From positions 1-5,531 of the forward strand of contig JAJXXG010001196.1 in the NCBI GenBank assembly GCA_021781255.1: a stretch of DNA of 5,531 nt, given 5' to 3'. Of this stretch, positions 1 through 5,531 are shown one piece after another. The notes under the pieces were generated by a model. The model saw nothing but the letters and a program-made list of their open reading frames with translations. It was not told the DNA's origin and ran no database searches. The stretch comes from Acidobacteriota bacterium (GTDB lineage Bacteria; Acidobacteriota; Terriglobia; Terriglobales; Acidobacteriaceae). Each line of letters begins with the position of its first letter. Position 1 is the first letter of the stretch. The position numbers and the translations under genes are program-made.

Positions 1-1605
1 CATGGTGCGGATGCGTTCATCACCTGGCTTAGCAGCACTTACGCGCGCATGATTCACGTCGCACTCAAGCTCCGCTATGTGCTGCTGGTCGCTTTCTTCC
101 TTGGCCTCGGCGCCACCTACTGGATCTACAGCTTCGTACCCAGGGGCTTCATTCCGCAGGAGGACCAGGGCATTATTTACGGCATTGTGCAGGCGCCTCC
201 AGGTTCCTCGCTGGCCTACACATCCAATCTGGCCAATCGCGCACTCAGAATCATTTATTCGAATAAGGACATCAGCGGAGCCTTCTCCGTCATGGGTTTC
301 AGTTTCTCTGGCGCATCGTCGAATCAGGGCATGATGTTCATTCGCACCAAGCCTTCCAGCGAGCGCCGCGGCAAGGGTCACTCCACAGCCGACATCGTCC
401 ACGACCTGGCTCCCAAGCTGCAAAGCCTCCTCTTTGCACCCAACGGCGGACTCGTCGCAGTCGTTCAGCCACCTGCCGTCCAGGGCGTTGGCACCTTCGG
501 CGGCTTCCAGTTCATGTTGCAGGACACAGGCGCGAACTCTCTCTCTGACCTAGATCGCGTTGCCCATCAGATTGTCGCTCGCGGGAATGCAAGCAAGGAC
601 CTCACAAACCTGCTCACCACCTTCTCCGCCAACGACCCGCAGATTCTGGTCACCATCAATCGCGAGAAGGCCAAGGCGCTCGGCATTCCGCTCTCTCAGG
701 TCACTTCTACCCTTGGTGTCTTTCTCGGCTCGGAGTACGTCAACGACTTCGACTTCAACAATCGCACATATCGCGTATACGTGCAGGCAGACGAGCCTTT
801 CCGCATGAACGCCACCGATCTGCACGATTACTACGTCCGGTCTGACAGCGGCCAGATGATTCCGCTCGACAACATCGTCTCCGTCCAGCAGAGCTCAGGC
901 CCACCCGTCATCACTCACTACGACCTCTTCCGTGCGGTTGAAATTGACGGCTCCGCGGCTCCCGGTTACAGCTCCGGCCAGGCCATCACCGGCATGGAGC
1001 AACTCGCCAAAAGTGTCATGATGCCTGGCATGCAGTATGAATGGACCGGTCTCACACTCGATGAAATCGAATCCGCCGGCAAGGCTATCATCATCTTCGG
1101 CCTCGGCCTGCTCGTCGTTTATCTCACGCTCTCTGCGCAGTACGAGAGCTTCGCCCTGCCCTTCATCATCCTTCTCGCTGTACCCATGGCCGTGCTTGGC
1201 GCACTGGGCCTCGTCGCGCTCCGCGGACTCGTCGATAACGTCTACTGCCAGATTGGCCTGGTTATGCTCATTGGCCTCTCAGCCAAAAATGCCATTCTCA
1301 TCGTTGAATTCGCCGAACAACTTCGCCGCAAAGGCCGTTCCATTGCTGAAGCCGCGATTGAGGCCGCGGAACTGCGTTTGCGCCCGATTCTCATGACATC
1401 GTTTGCCTTCATTCTCGGCGTCATGCCGCTGGTGTTTGCCACGGGAGCAGGCGCGCTTGGCCGCCAGTCAGTCGGCACCACCATTGTGGGAGGCATGCTG
1501 CTCTCCACGGTTCTCAATCTCATCTTCATCCCTGTGCTTTACGTGCTACTCAGCCGCCTGCTGCGGCGTGATCGCAACGACGATCAAGAGGAGATGGCCT
1601 ACTAA
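1..1605 (+). CDS. RND (HAE1/AcrB-type) efflux pump inner-membrane subunit, C-terminal half
   Basis: The frame is open from the first base, so the gene starts upstream; 534 residues are visible, about half of the roughly 1,050 usual for AcrB-like pumps. These proteins form trimers in the inner membrane and export drugs or other lipophilic compounds by proton antiport, with a periplasmic adaptor and an outer-membrane channel. In the fragment, TM7 (about residues 25-47) leads into PRGFIPQEDQG, the typical start of the second periplasmic porter/docking portion. The GGFQFMLQD segment matches the second half's porter domain. TM8-TM12 follow at about 361-378, 387-405, 414-437, 463-480 and 491-520. 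GLSAKNAILIVEFAE in TM10 carries the Lys (fragment residue 429) equivalent to the proton-relay Lys940 of AcrB, and RLRPILMTSFAFILGVMPL is also characteristic. The gene ends with TAA and a short acidic tail. It is intact as far as seen. Substrate cannot be inferred. An adaptor gene, if linked, would lie upstream. Confidence 0.95.
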   Translation, partial: HGADAFITWLSSTYARMIHVALKLRYVLLVAFFLGLGATYWIYSFVPRGFIPQEDQGIIYGIVQAPPGSSLAYTSNLANRALRIIYSNKDISGAFSVMGFSFSGASSNQGMMFIRTKPSSERRGKGHSTADIVHDLAPKLQSLLFAPNGGLVAVVQPPAVQGVGTFGGFQFMLQDTGANSLSDLDRVAHQIVARGNASKDLTNLLTTFSANDPQILVTINREKAKALGIPLSQVTSTLGVFLGSEYVNDFDFNNRTYRVYVQADEPFRMNATDLHDYYVRSDSGQMIPLDNIVSVQQSSGPPVITHYDLFRAVEIDGSAAPGYSSGQAITGMEQLAKSVMMPGMQYEWTGLTLDEIESAGKAIIIFGLGLLVVYLTLSAQYESFALPFIILLAVPMAVLGALGLVALRGLVDNVYCQIGLVMLIGLSAKNAILIVEFAEQLRRKGRSIAEAAIEAAELRLRPILMTSFAFILGVMPLVFATGAGALGRQSVGTTIVGGMLLSTVLNLIFIPVLYVLLSRLLRRDRNDDQEEMAY

Positions 1606-1617
1606 GAGCAGCCTGCG

Positions 1618-1953
1618 CTATTGCTTGTCCCTGTGCGCAATCAGGTAGTCCCTGATGCGTTCATACTCCGTCGGCGACACAATGCCATGCTCCAGCAGGT
1701 CGCTTTTTGCGTGGTAGGGCCTGAAGCGGATGATCCGCCCGGCCCAGCTGCGCGTCATGCCCGGCACAGTCAGCAATTCCTTCAAGCTTGCGTGGTTAAT
1801 GTCTACCCGGTCCTGCACCGGAACCTTGTCGGCATTTCTCGCGCCAGCCTCGTTCCCATACCCTCGCGCCAGGCCAAATCCGGGTGTCGCCAGCATTGTC
1901 GCGGCAACCAGCGCAAGATGGACTTTCCGGAATAGCACGGCACGATTATCCAC
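1618..1953 (-). CDS. Small exported ComEA-like helix-hairpin-helix protein
   Basis: From a GTG start the product is 111 residues. Residues 1-29 look like a Sec signal peptide: basic n-region with Arg9 and Lys10, hydrophobic core VHLALVAATMLATPGFGLA, probable cleavage after GLA. A short linker leads to a helix-hairpin-helix domain at about 50-108, with the DINHASLKELLTVPGM core typical of ComEA/PF12836-type domains, followed by RAGRIIRFRP-like and YERIRDYL helices (seen as WAGRIIRFRPY and YERIRDYL). Such domains bind DNA non-specifically; ComEA proteins act in DNA uptake, but many single-domain exported homologues have no known role. The start is uncertain. GTG at 1953 has AGGA a few bases upstream and puts the signal peptide at the N-terminus. 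GTG at 1938, ATG at 2013 and TTG at 2022 are alternatives, but the last two would overlap or nearly touch the divergent channel gene. It converges on the RND gene with only 12 bp between stops and no visible terminator. The domain is confident; the biological role is not. Confidence 0.8.
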   Translation of the reverse strand: MDNRAVLFRKVHLALVAATMLATPGFGLARGYGNEAGARNADKVPVQDRVDINHASLKELLTVPGMTRSWAGRIIRFRPYHAKSDLLEHGIVSPTEYERIRDYLIAHRDKQ

Positions 1954-2015
1954 ACCTTCCTGCTCTGCTGCAAACTCCCTCGCCCAAGCCTCACCTTTCC
2001 TGTAACAATGCATGC

Positions 2016-3881
2016 ATGGCAATGCCCCCGGTTGCTACCCCGCAAGGTCCAATCGCTCCTTCGCCTTTTGGCAGGACGCGCGCATTTCTTCTGCTTGCCC
2101 TCAGCATTCTGCTGGTTCTCTGCCTCATCTTTTTATGGACCACCCGGGACGCCATGGCGCATCTGCCGTTCCTCGCAGGCCACGGCCCGCAGGCCGGTCC
2201 CAGCAGCCTGGTTGACACCAGCCCATGGGATACCGCGCGCTCTTTAGCGCCTCTTGCGGTCACCGCTGAAGAGAACCAGTTCGCGCGTGAGGCTGAGCGG
2301 CTTGCCGACCACGAAGTCGATCAGGCGTTTGCTGCCGCTCTGCGCTCCGCCACTCTTGAAGCTCAGCGGCGCACGCTCACCGGCAAGGCACTTGAGCTCT
2401 CCCAGAGAGTGCAGCAACTCCAGCAACTCATTAAAGAAGACCAGGCGCAGGTGGATGCGATTGCGCAAAAGTCGCCAAAGTCCACCTCTGGTTCCGCGTC
2501 TGATCCATCTGGCTCCGGCAACGATGATCTGGATGTTGCCAAGGCTCAGCTGGGCCTCGATTCCGACCAGCTCACCGATGCCCAGCGTGATTTACAACGT
2601 GCATCCGGCGATCAAAGCGTCCGTATTCAGGAGGAGCTCGCAGCGCACGAAGCCTCCATGCGCCAATATGACAATGAGGTGAAAACCGGCGGCCAGATTG
2701 CGGTTATTTCGGAGAAGAAGCACGGCACGCTGCTCAGCCGAATTCAGGCATGGTTCAACCAGAACAGCCGCTACAACCTCATCCTGCAGGCGCAGCAGAA
2801 CGCGCAACGTGCTGCGGCTGCGCTCACCGCGCAGCACAACCAGCTTGAGGCCCAGGCTAATGCCTCCGCTGCAACGTCAGCTCAGTCCTCCGGCCGGTTC
2901 ACGCCACTTCAAGTGATTCGCCAGAGGCGCGCCACGCGGCAAATTCTCAGCATCTACGATGACCGCATCCAGACCGAGCAACAGCTCGCCGTCGTCTACG
3001 GTAAATGGGCGTCGCAAGTTCTTTTGCAGCATCGCATCGTGCTGCATCTCATGCTGCAATCCATTGTGCTCATCCTGTGCATCGCTCTTGGCATGGTTCT
3101 TACGGATGCGTTTGTGCGCCACCTCATGGCACGCGCCGTCCGCGAGCGCCGCCAGAGCGAAACCCTGCGCAGCATCTTTGAGGTAGGAATCCAGGTCCTC
3201 GGCGTCATCCTCATTCTGCTGGTGATCTTTGGTGCGCCACAGCAGACGCCCACCATCCTCGGCCTTACCACCGCCGCGCTCACCATCGCGTTGCAGGATT
3301 TCATCCTCGCCTTTCTGGGCTGGTTCGTCATCGTTGGCAAGAATGGAATCCACGTCGGTGACTGGGTGGAAATCAATGGCGTCGGTGGTGAAGTTACTGA
3401 GGTAGGCCTCTTCCGCACCACATTGCTTGAAACCGGTTCCCTCGCCGACAAAGGTCACCCCACCGGTCGCCGCATTACTTTTATTAATAGCTTTGCCATT
3501 CGCGGCCAGTTCTTCAACTTCTCCACCGCAGGCCAGTGGATGTGGGATGAAATTCAGGTCGAGATTCCTGCCAATGGCAATCTCCACTCCGTCGTCGAAG
3601 GCATTCACCAGCTCGCCACGGAGGAGACTGATAAAAATGTGCGCGAGGCAGAGCTCGAATGGAAGCGCGGAACCCGCAATGGCGGCCTTGACCGCTTTAG
3701 CGCCGCGCCGGCCGTTGAGCTGCGGCCCTCCGGTTCCGGCATGGAGGTCGAAATTCGCTATGTCACGCGCGCATCGGAGCGCTTTGATGTTCGCAATCGC
3801 CTCTATCAGCGTATTGTTCAGCTTTTGCAGCACACGGAAGGCGGGAACCCGCAACCCTTCCAGGCAACGACGCAGGCCTGA
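2016..3881 (+). CDS. MscS-family mechanosensitive channel with long coiled-coil N-terminal extension
   Basis: The product has 621 residues, more than twice E. coli MscS (286). MscS-family channels gate on membrane tension and release solutes during hypo-osmotic shock. Visible order: TM1 at about 23-41; a long polar region (about 80-330), probably periplasmic, rich in Gln, Ala, Glu and Arg with heptad-like stretches near 85-145, 170-215 and 255-290 and a Ser/Gly/Asp linker at 153-170; further TMs at about 341-365 and 386-407; and a pore helix at about 415-440 reading TTAALTIALQDFILAFLG. The MscS beta-domain signature follows (GKNGIHVGDWVEINGVGGEV, then TEVGLFRTTLLE and ITFINS), then a cytoplasmic alpha/beta domain to about 605. 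An in-frame GTG at 1884 would give 44 more residues, but that stretch lies antisense to the helix-hairpin-helix gene and does not look like protein. ATG at 2016 (or 2022) places TM1 correctly, though no clear Shine-Dalgarno precedes it. The 62-bp gap to the divergent gene (1954-2015) must hold promoters, but none is convincing. Subfamily not assigned. Confidence 0.9.
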   Translation: MAMPPVATPQGPIAPSPFGRTRAFLLLALSILLVLCLIFLWTTRDAMAHLPFLAGHGPQAGPSSLVDTSPWDTARSLAPLAVTAEENQFAREAERLADHEVDQAFAAALRSATLEAQRRTLTGKALELSQRVQQLQQLIKEDQAQVDAIAQKSPKSTSGSASDPSGSGNDDLDVAKAQLGLDSDQLTDAQRDLQRASGDQSVRIQEELAAHEASMRQYDNEVKTGGQIAVISEKKHGTLLSRIQAWFNQNSRYNLILQAQQNAQRAAAALTAQHNQLEAQANASAATSAQSSGRFTPLQVIRQRRATRQILSIYDDRIQTEQQLAVVYGKWASQVLLQHRIVLHLMLQSIVLILCIALGMVLTDAFVRHLMARAVRERRQSETLRSIFEVGIQVLGVILILLVIFGAPQQTPTILGLTTAALTIALQDFILAFLGWFVIVGKNGIHVGDWVEINGVGGEVTEVGLFRTTLLETGSLADKGHPTGRRITFINSFAIRGQFFNFSTAGQWMWDEIQVEIPANGNLHSVVEGIHQLATEETDKNVREAELEWKRGTRNGGLDRFSAAPAVELRPSGSGMEVEIRYVTRASERFDVRNRLYQRIVQLLQHTEGGNPQPFQATTQA

Positions 3882-3915
3882 GATTGGCCGAGTCTTTCTC
3901 TGGCAATTTTGCCGG

Positions 3916-3945
3916 TTGACACGCCACCGTCTCTGCCCTTAACGT
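3916..3945 (+). promoter_or_regulatory. Probable sigma70-type promoter of the his operon
   Basis: A perfect TTGACA -35 hexamer lies at 3916-3921. The best -10 at an acceptable distance is TAACGT at 3940-3945 (18-bp spacer), which keeps the T, A and final T of TATAAT but is otherwise weak. CATAAG at 3946-3951 is a better hexamer but too far away (24 bp). Transcription would start near 3952, only a few bases before the leader-peptide ATG at 3955. The location between mscS and the His-rich leader ORF is what a his-operon promoter needs. The -35 box is seen; the -10 assignment and start point are inferred. Confidence 0.5.
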
Positions 3946-3954
3946 CATAAGTAG

Positions 3955-4032
3955 ATGCAGAGCATCCGCCATCACGGTCACCACCATCATCATGGGACAT
4001 CCATGCCGGCGGACCGCTGCGGCCTGAGCTAA
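3955..4032 (+). CDS. hisL: His operon leader peptide (attenuation peptide, 7 His codons)
   Basis: This is a 25-codon ORF from ATG to TAA. Codons 6-13 read His-His-Gly-His-His-His-His-His, seven His codons in eight (3970-3993, both CAT and CAC). The enterobacterial hisL peptide also carries seven consecutive His codons. The ORF lies just upstream of an intrinsic terminator and then hisI, hisG and hisD. The product itself is not expected to have a function; its translation measures the supply of charged tRNA-His. There is no good Shine-Dalgarno before the ATG, and the predicted transcription start is so close that translation may be nearly leaderless. Its tail (codons 17-25) contains the antiterminator-forming GCCGGCGG segment. 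A His-rich metal-binding microprotein is the alternative reading, but the position and paired RNA structures make the leader role much more likely. Confidence 0.88.
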   Translation: MQSIRHHGHHHHHGTSMPADRCGLS

Positions 4033-4071
4033 AGGCCAAACGAGATTGAAAGCACCAAAAGCCCGCCGGCA
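3965..4071 (+). promoter_or_regulatory. His attenuator: mutually exclusive antiterminator and anti-antiterminator pairings
   Basis: Four segments can pair in alternation. Segment 1, TCCGCC (3965-3970), is fully complementary to GGCGGA (4008-4013). Segment 2, TGCCGGCGG (4004-4012), is complementary over 9 bp to CCGCCGGCA (4063-4071), the inner part of the terminator's 5' arm. Segments 3 and 4 (4061-4070 and 4077-4086) form the terminator. A ribosome stalled on the first His codons (from 3970) would cover segment 1 and leave segment 2 free to capture segment 3, giving readthrough. With His-tRNA available, or with no translation, 1:2 and 3:4 pairing would stop transcription. A small hairpin, GGCCT (4021-4025) with AGGCC (4033-4037), sits within the 2:3 loop and spans the leader stop codon. 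The complementarities are read directly from the sequence; the mechanism is inferred from the known his attenuators of enteric bacteria. Confidence 0.75.
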
Positions 4072-4093
4072 ACGCAGCCGGCGGGCTTTTTTT
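4057..4093 (+). terminator. Intrinsic terminator (his attenuator terminator)
   Basis: AAAA plus GCCCGCCGGC (4061-4070), a loop AACGCA (4071-4076), then GCCGGCGGGC (4077-4086) and seven T (4087-4093). The GC stem is a perfect 10 bp and can extend by 4 A-U pairs. It lies 24 nt after the leader-peptide stop and 65 nt before hisI, in the direction of the operon, so it fits an attenuator rather than an end-of-operon terminator for mscS, whose stop is about 175 nt upstream with a promoter in between. Confidence 0.95.
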
Positions 4094-4102
4094 ATGCTGC
4101 CG

Positions 4103-4119
4103 TGTGGCTGCCGGCCACA
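4103..4119 (+). other. Small hairpin in the hisI 5' untranslated region
   Basis: TGTGGC (4103-4108) pairs with GCCACA (4114-4119) around a 5-nt loop TGCCG. It follows the attenuator terminator and is followed by an A-rich, probably unstructured stretch up to the hisI start. Its GCCGGC (4110-4115) is also a third copy of the sequence able to pair with the terminator's 5' arm, so it might compete weakly for that arm once readthrough has occurred. No T tract follows, so it is not a terminator. Function unknown; it may be chance. Confidence 0.35.
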
Positions 4120-4158
4120 AAGCAAAGAAAAATGTACAAAGGAAATGAGTCAAACCCG

Positions 4159-4530
4159 ATGAGTGAATCCAACGCAACAATCGACTTTGAAAAAATGGAC
4201 GGCCTGGTCCCCGGCATCGTGCAGGATGCCCGCACCGGCCAGGTGTTAATGCTGGGCTTTTTGAACCAGACCAGCTATGCCAAGACCCTCGAATCCGGCT
4301 TCGTCACATTTTGGAGCCGCACCCGCCAAAAGCTCTGGATGAAAGGCGAAACCAGCGGCAACCGCCTGCGAGTCATCTCTGCATCCACTGACTGCGACAA
4401 CGACACACTGCTTTTCCGCGTAGAGGTTGAAGGCGACGGTCTCGTCTGCCACGAAGGAACCGTGAGCTGCTTCACGCGCCCCATCGCAACCGCCGCTGCT
4501 GAGCCTGAAAAGGAGGCCGCCCGTGGCTGA
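4159..4530 (+). CDS. hisI: Phosphoribosyl-AMP cyclohydrolase
   Basis: HisI opens the adenine ring of phosphoribosyl-AMP to give ProFAR, the third step of histidine synthesis, in the cytoplasm as a metal-dependent homodimer. The 123-residue product covers the whole PRA-CH domain: [20 protein letters not shown] at 14-33, [17 protein letters not shown] at 52-68, the DCDND motif (Asp78, Asp80, Asp82 as expected Mg ligands, Cys79), and CHEGTVSCF with Cys97 and Cys104, completing the three-cysteine Zn site of the family. There is no HisE (pyrophosphohydrolase) domain, so it is not the bifunctional HisIE of enterics; hisE should be elsewhere. ATG at 4159 fits the family N-terminus. AAGGA at 4139-4143 is 15 nt away, longer than usual, and in-frame ATG at 4132 would add nine residues (MYKGNESNP) without family resemblance. 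It is the first structural gene after the attenuator and overlaps hisG by 8 nt. Confidence 0.95.
   Translation: MSESNATIDFEKMDGLVPGIVQDARTGQVLMLGFLNQTSYAKTLESGFVTFWSRTRQKLWMKGETSGNRLRVISASTDCDNDTLLFRVEVEGDGLVCHEGTVSCFTRPIATAAAEPEKEAARG
4511..4516 (+). promoter_or_regulatory. Strong Shine-Dalgarno for hisG, inside hisI
   Basis: AGGAGG lies 6 nt before the GTG at 4523 and is located within the last codons of hisI. It decides the GTG start of hisG and, with the 8-nt gene overlap, suggests translational coupling. Confidence 0.9.
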
Positions 4531-5398
4531 CAAGCTTCGTCTCGGACTGCCCAAGGGCAGCCTTCAGGATTCAACTCTGTCGCTCTTCCGCCGCGCCGGC
4601 TGGAACATCTACGCCGACGGCCGTTCCTACTTTCCTTCCATTGACGACAGCGAGATTGAGTGCATGCTCATCCGCGCGCAGGAGATGGCCCGCTACGTCG
4701 ACCACGGTGTCCTCGACGCCGGCCTCACGGGCATTGATTGGGTTGTCGAGAGCGGTCTCGACGTCACCAGCGTCACCTCGCTCGTCTATGCAAAGCAGAG
4801 CCGCCGCAAGGTTCGCTGGGTGCTCGCCGTGCCGGAAAACAGCGGCTTCGAGCGCGCCGAGGATCTCGAAGGCAAGATCATCGCTACTGAACTCGTCGAA
4901 GTCAGCAAGCGCTACTTCGCTCAGCGGGGAGTCAACGTCAAGGTCGAGTTCAGCTGGGGCGCAACTGAAGTCAAGCCGCCCATGCTCGCCGATGCAATTG
5001 TGGAAGTCACCGAAACCGGCAGCTCGCTGCGGGCAAACAATCTCAAAATCATTGACACTGTGATGGAGAGCGAGACGCATCTCATCGCCGGCAAGCAGGC
5101 CCTGACCAACACATGGAAGCGCGCAAAAATTGACCAGATTGCACTCATGCTGCGCGGTGCGATCGATTCGCAATCGCAGGTTGGCCTAATGCTCAACGTT
5201 AGGCAGGAGCATCTCAGCGCCGTCCTTGCCGTTCTCCCTGCGCTCAACTCGCCCACCATCTCGCAGCTCAGCAACTCGGAGTGGGTCGCCGTCAACACCA
5301 TCGTCGAAGAAGGCGTCGCGCGCGATGTCATTCCCCGGCTCAAAGCGGCCAATGCCACCGGCATCGTCGAGTACCCGCTCAACAAGGTCGTTCTCTAG
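4523..5398 (+). CDS. hisG: ATP phosphoribosyltransferase, long form with C-terminal regulatory domain
   Basis: HisG joins ATP and PRPP to give phosphoribosyl-ATP, the first committed step of histidine synthesis. The 291 residues match the long form (about 290-300) rather than the short HisZ-dependent form (about 200-215). Catalytic part: LGLPKGSLQ at 7-15, [20 protein letters not shown] at 51-70, [12 protein letters not shown] at 121-132, and the PRPP-binding region [19 protein letters not shown] at 157-175, with ETGSSLR as the phosphate-binding loop. From about 200 onward is the HisG_C domain, an ACT-like fold that in characterised long-form enzymes binds histidine and inhibits the hexamer. 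So no hisZ is expected. The start is GTG, fixed by AGGAGG six bases upstream and by the family N-terminus; it overlaps the end of hisI by 8 nt. The stop is TAG, 21 nt before hisD. No defect seen. Confidence 0.97.
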   Translation: MADKLRLGLPKGSLQDSTLSLFRRAGWNIYADGRSYFPSIDDSEIECMLIRAQEMARYVDHGVLDAGLTGIDWVVESGLDVTSVTSLVYAKQSRRKVRWVLAVPENSGFERAEDLEGKIIATELVEVSKRYFAQRGVNVKVEFSWGATEVKPPMLADAIVEVTETGSSLRANNLKIIDTVMESETHLIAGKQALTNTWKRAKIDQIALMLRGAIDSQSQVGLMLNVRQEHLSAVLAVLPALNSPTISQLSNSEWVAVNTIVEEGVARDVIPRLKAANATGIVEYPLNKVVL

Positions 5399-5419
5399 TC
5401 TGCGGAGAGGAAAAGAATC

Positions 5420-5531
5420 ATGAAGCTCGTCCGAACCAAAGGCAGGGGAGCGCGCCAGGCAGCCGAACGCATCGAATCGCTTGAGCGCCGCGGCGGCACT
5501 GCGCTCGACGCCGTTCTGCCGCTGGTGCAGC
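5420..5531 (+). CDS. hisD: Histidinol dehydrogenase, N-terminal fragment
   Basis: The ATG at 5420 opens a frame that runs off the window end, giving 37 residues beginning MKLVRTKGRG and continuing with AERIESLERRGG and a helix ending AVLPLVQ. HisD oxidises histidinol to histidine in two NAD-dependent steps with zinc. The visible part is only the N-terminal helical arm, which is poorly conserved, so no catalytic residue can be checked. The assignment rests on this N-terminal pattern and on position: hisG followed by hisD is a very common order. AGAGG at 5406-5410 lies 9 nt before the ATG, and the gap to hisG is 21 nt, so it should be co-transcribed. Confidence 0.75.
   Translation, partial: MKLVRTKGRGARQAAERIESLERRGGTALDAVLPLVQ

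Noticed and set aside
1884..2015. In-frame GTG extension of the MscS-family gene by 44 residues
   Set aside because: The stretch is antisense to the 5' half of the helix-hairpin-helix gene, is Pro/His-rich and low in protein character, and would place TM1 about 65 residues in; ATG 2016 or 2022 is more natural.
1954..2015. Divergent promoters between the helix-hairpin-helix and channel genes
   Set aside because: Promoters must be nearby, but no -35/-10 pair with acceptable spacing stands out on either strand.
2877..3854. 325-residue reverse-strand ORF opposite the channel gene
   Set aside because: It mirrors the codon structure of the strongly recognisable MscS domain on the plus strand, and its translation shows no known domain or plausible start; it is a GC-driven shadow.
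3900..3915. Hairpin CTGGCA/TGCCGG as a terminator for the channel gene
   Set aside because: Only 6 pairs with one G-U, and it is followed by the TTGACA box, not a T tract; no convincing intrinsic terminator for the channel gene was found.
3991..4005. CATGG/CCATG hairpin just after the His codons
   Set aside because: Only 5 pairs, including two A-U; it could compete locally in the leader but is too weak to list as a separate element.
3955..4032. His-rich ORF as a nickel/zinc-binding microprotein
   Set aside because: The terminator, antiterminator complementarity and adjacent his genes explain the His codons better as an attenuation leader.
4571..5173. 200-residue reverse-strand ORF opposite hisG
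   Set aside because: hisG is unambiguous over this span; the antisense frame shows no recognisable motif.

Overview
The window looks like a piece of a bacterial chromosome with fairly high GC and short intergenic gaps. Gene content and protein style (an AcrB/HAE1-type RND pump, a secreted helix-hairpin-helix protein, a large MscS-family channel, and a his operon with a long-form HisG) suggest a Gram-negative soil-type bacterium. My best guess is Acidobacteriota (Terriglobia-like), but this is an impression from protein sequence, not a database result.

Layout. Positions 1-1605 (+) hold the C-terminal half of an RND efflux pump whose start lies outside the window. Convergent to it, 1618-1953 (-) encodes a small exported ComEA-like helix-hairpin-helix protein. 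Divergent from that gene, about 2016-3881 (+) encodes a 621-residue MscS-family channel with a long, coiled-coil-rich N-terminal extension. The region 3882-4158 contains no conventional gene but is the most interesting part of the window. It carries a perfect TTGACA -35 box, a 25-codon ORF with seven His codons in an eight-codon run, a textbook intrinsic terminator, and a segment inside the ORF that can pair with the 5' arm of that terminator. Together these form a complete histidine-operon transcription attenuator. Downstream are hisI (4159-4530), hisG (4523-5398, overlapping hisI by 8 nt) and the beginning of hisD (5420 to the window end).

How it works together. The leader peptide acts as a charged-tRNA-His sensor. 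A ribosome stalled on the His codons should free a segment (4004-4012) that sequesters the terminator's 5' arm and lets RNA polymerase read into hisIGD. When His-tRNA is plentiful, the terminator at 4057-4093 should form. HisG also has the C-terminal domain that binds histidine in long-form enzymes, so the pathway appears to be controlled both at transcription and by feedback on its first enzyme. HisG (step 1), HisI (step 3) and HisD (last two steps) are three enzymes of the same pathway; hisI comes first here, unlike the enterobacterial order.
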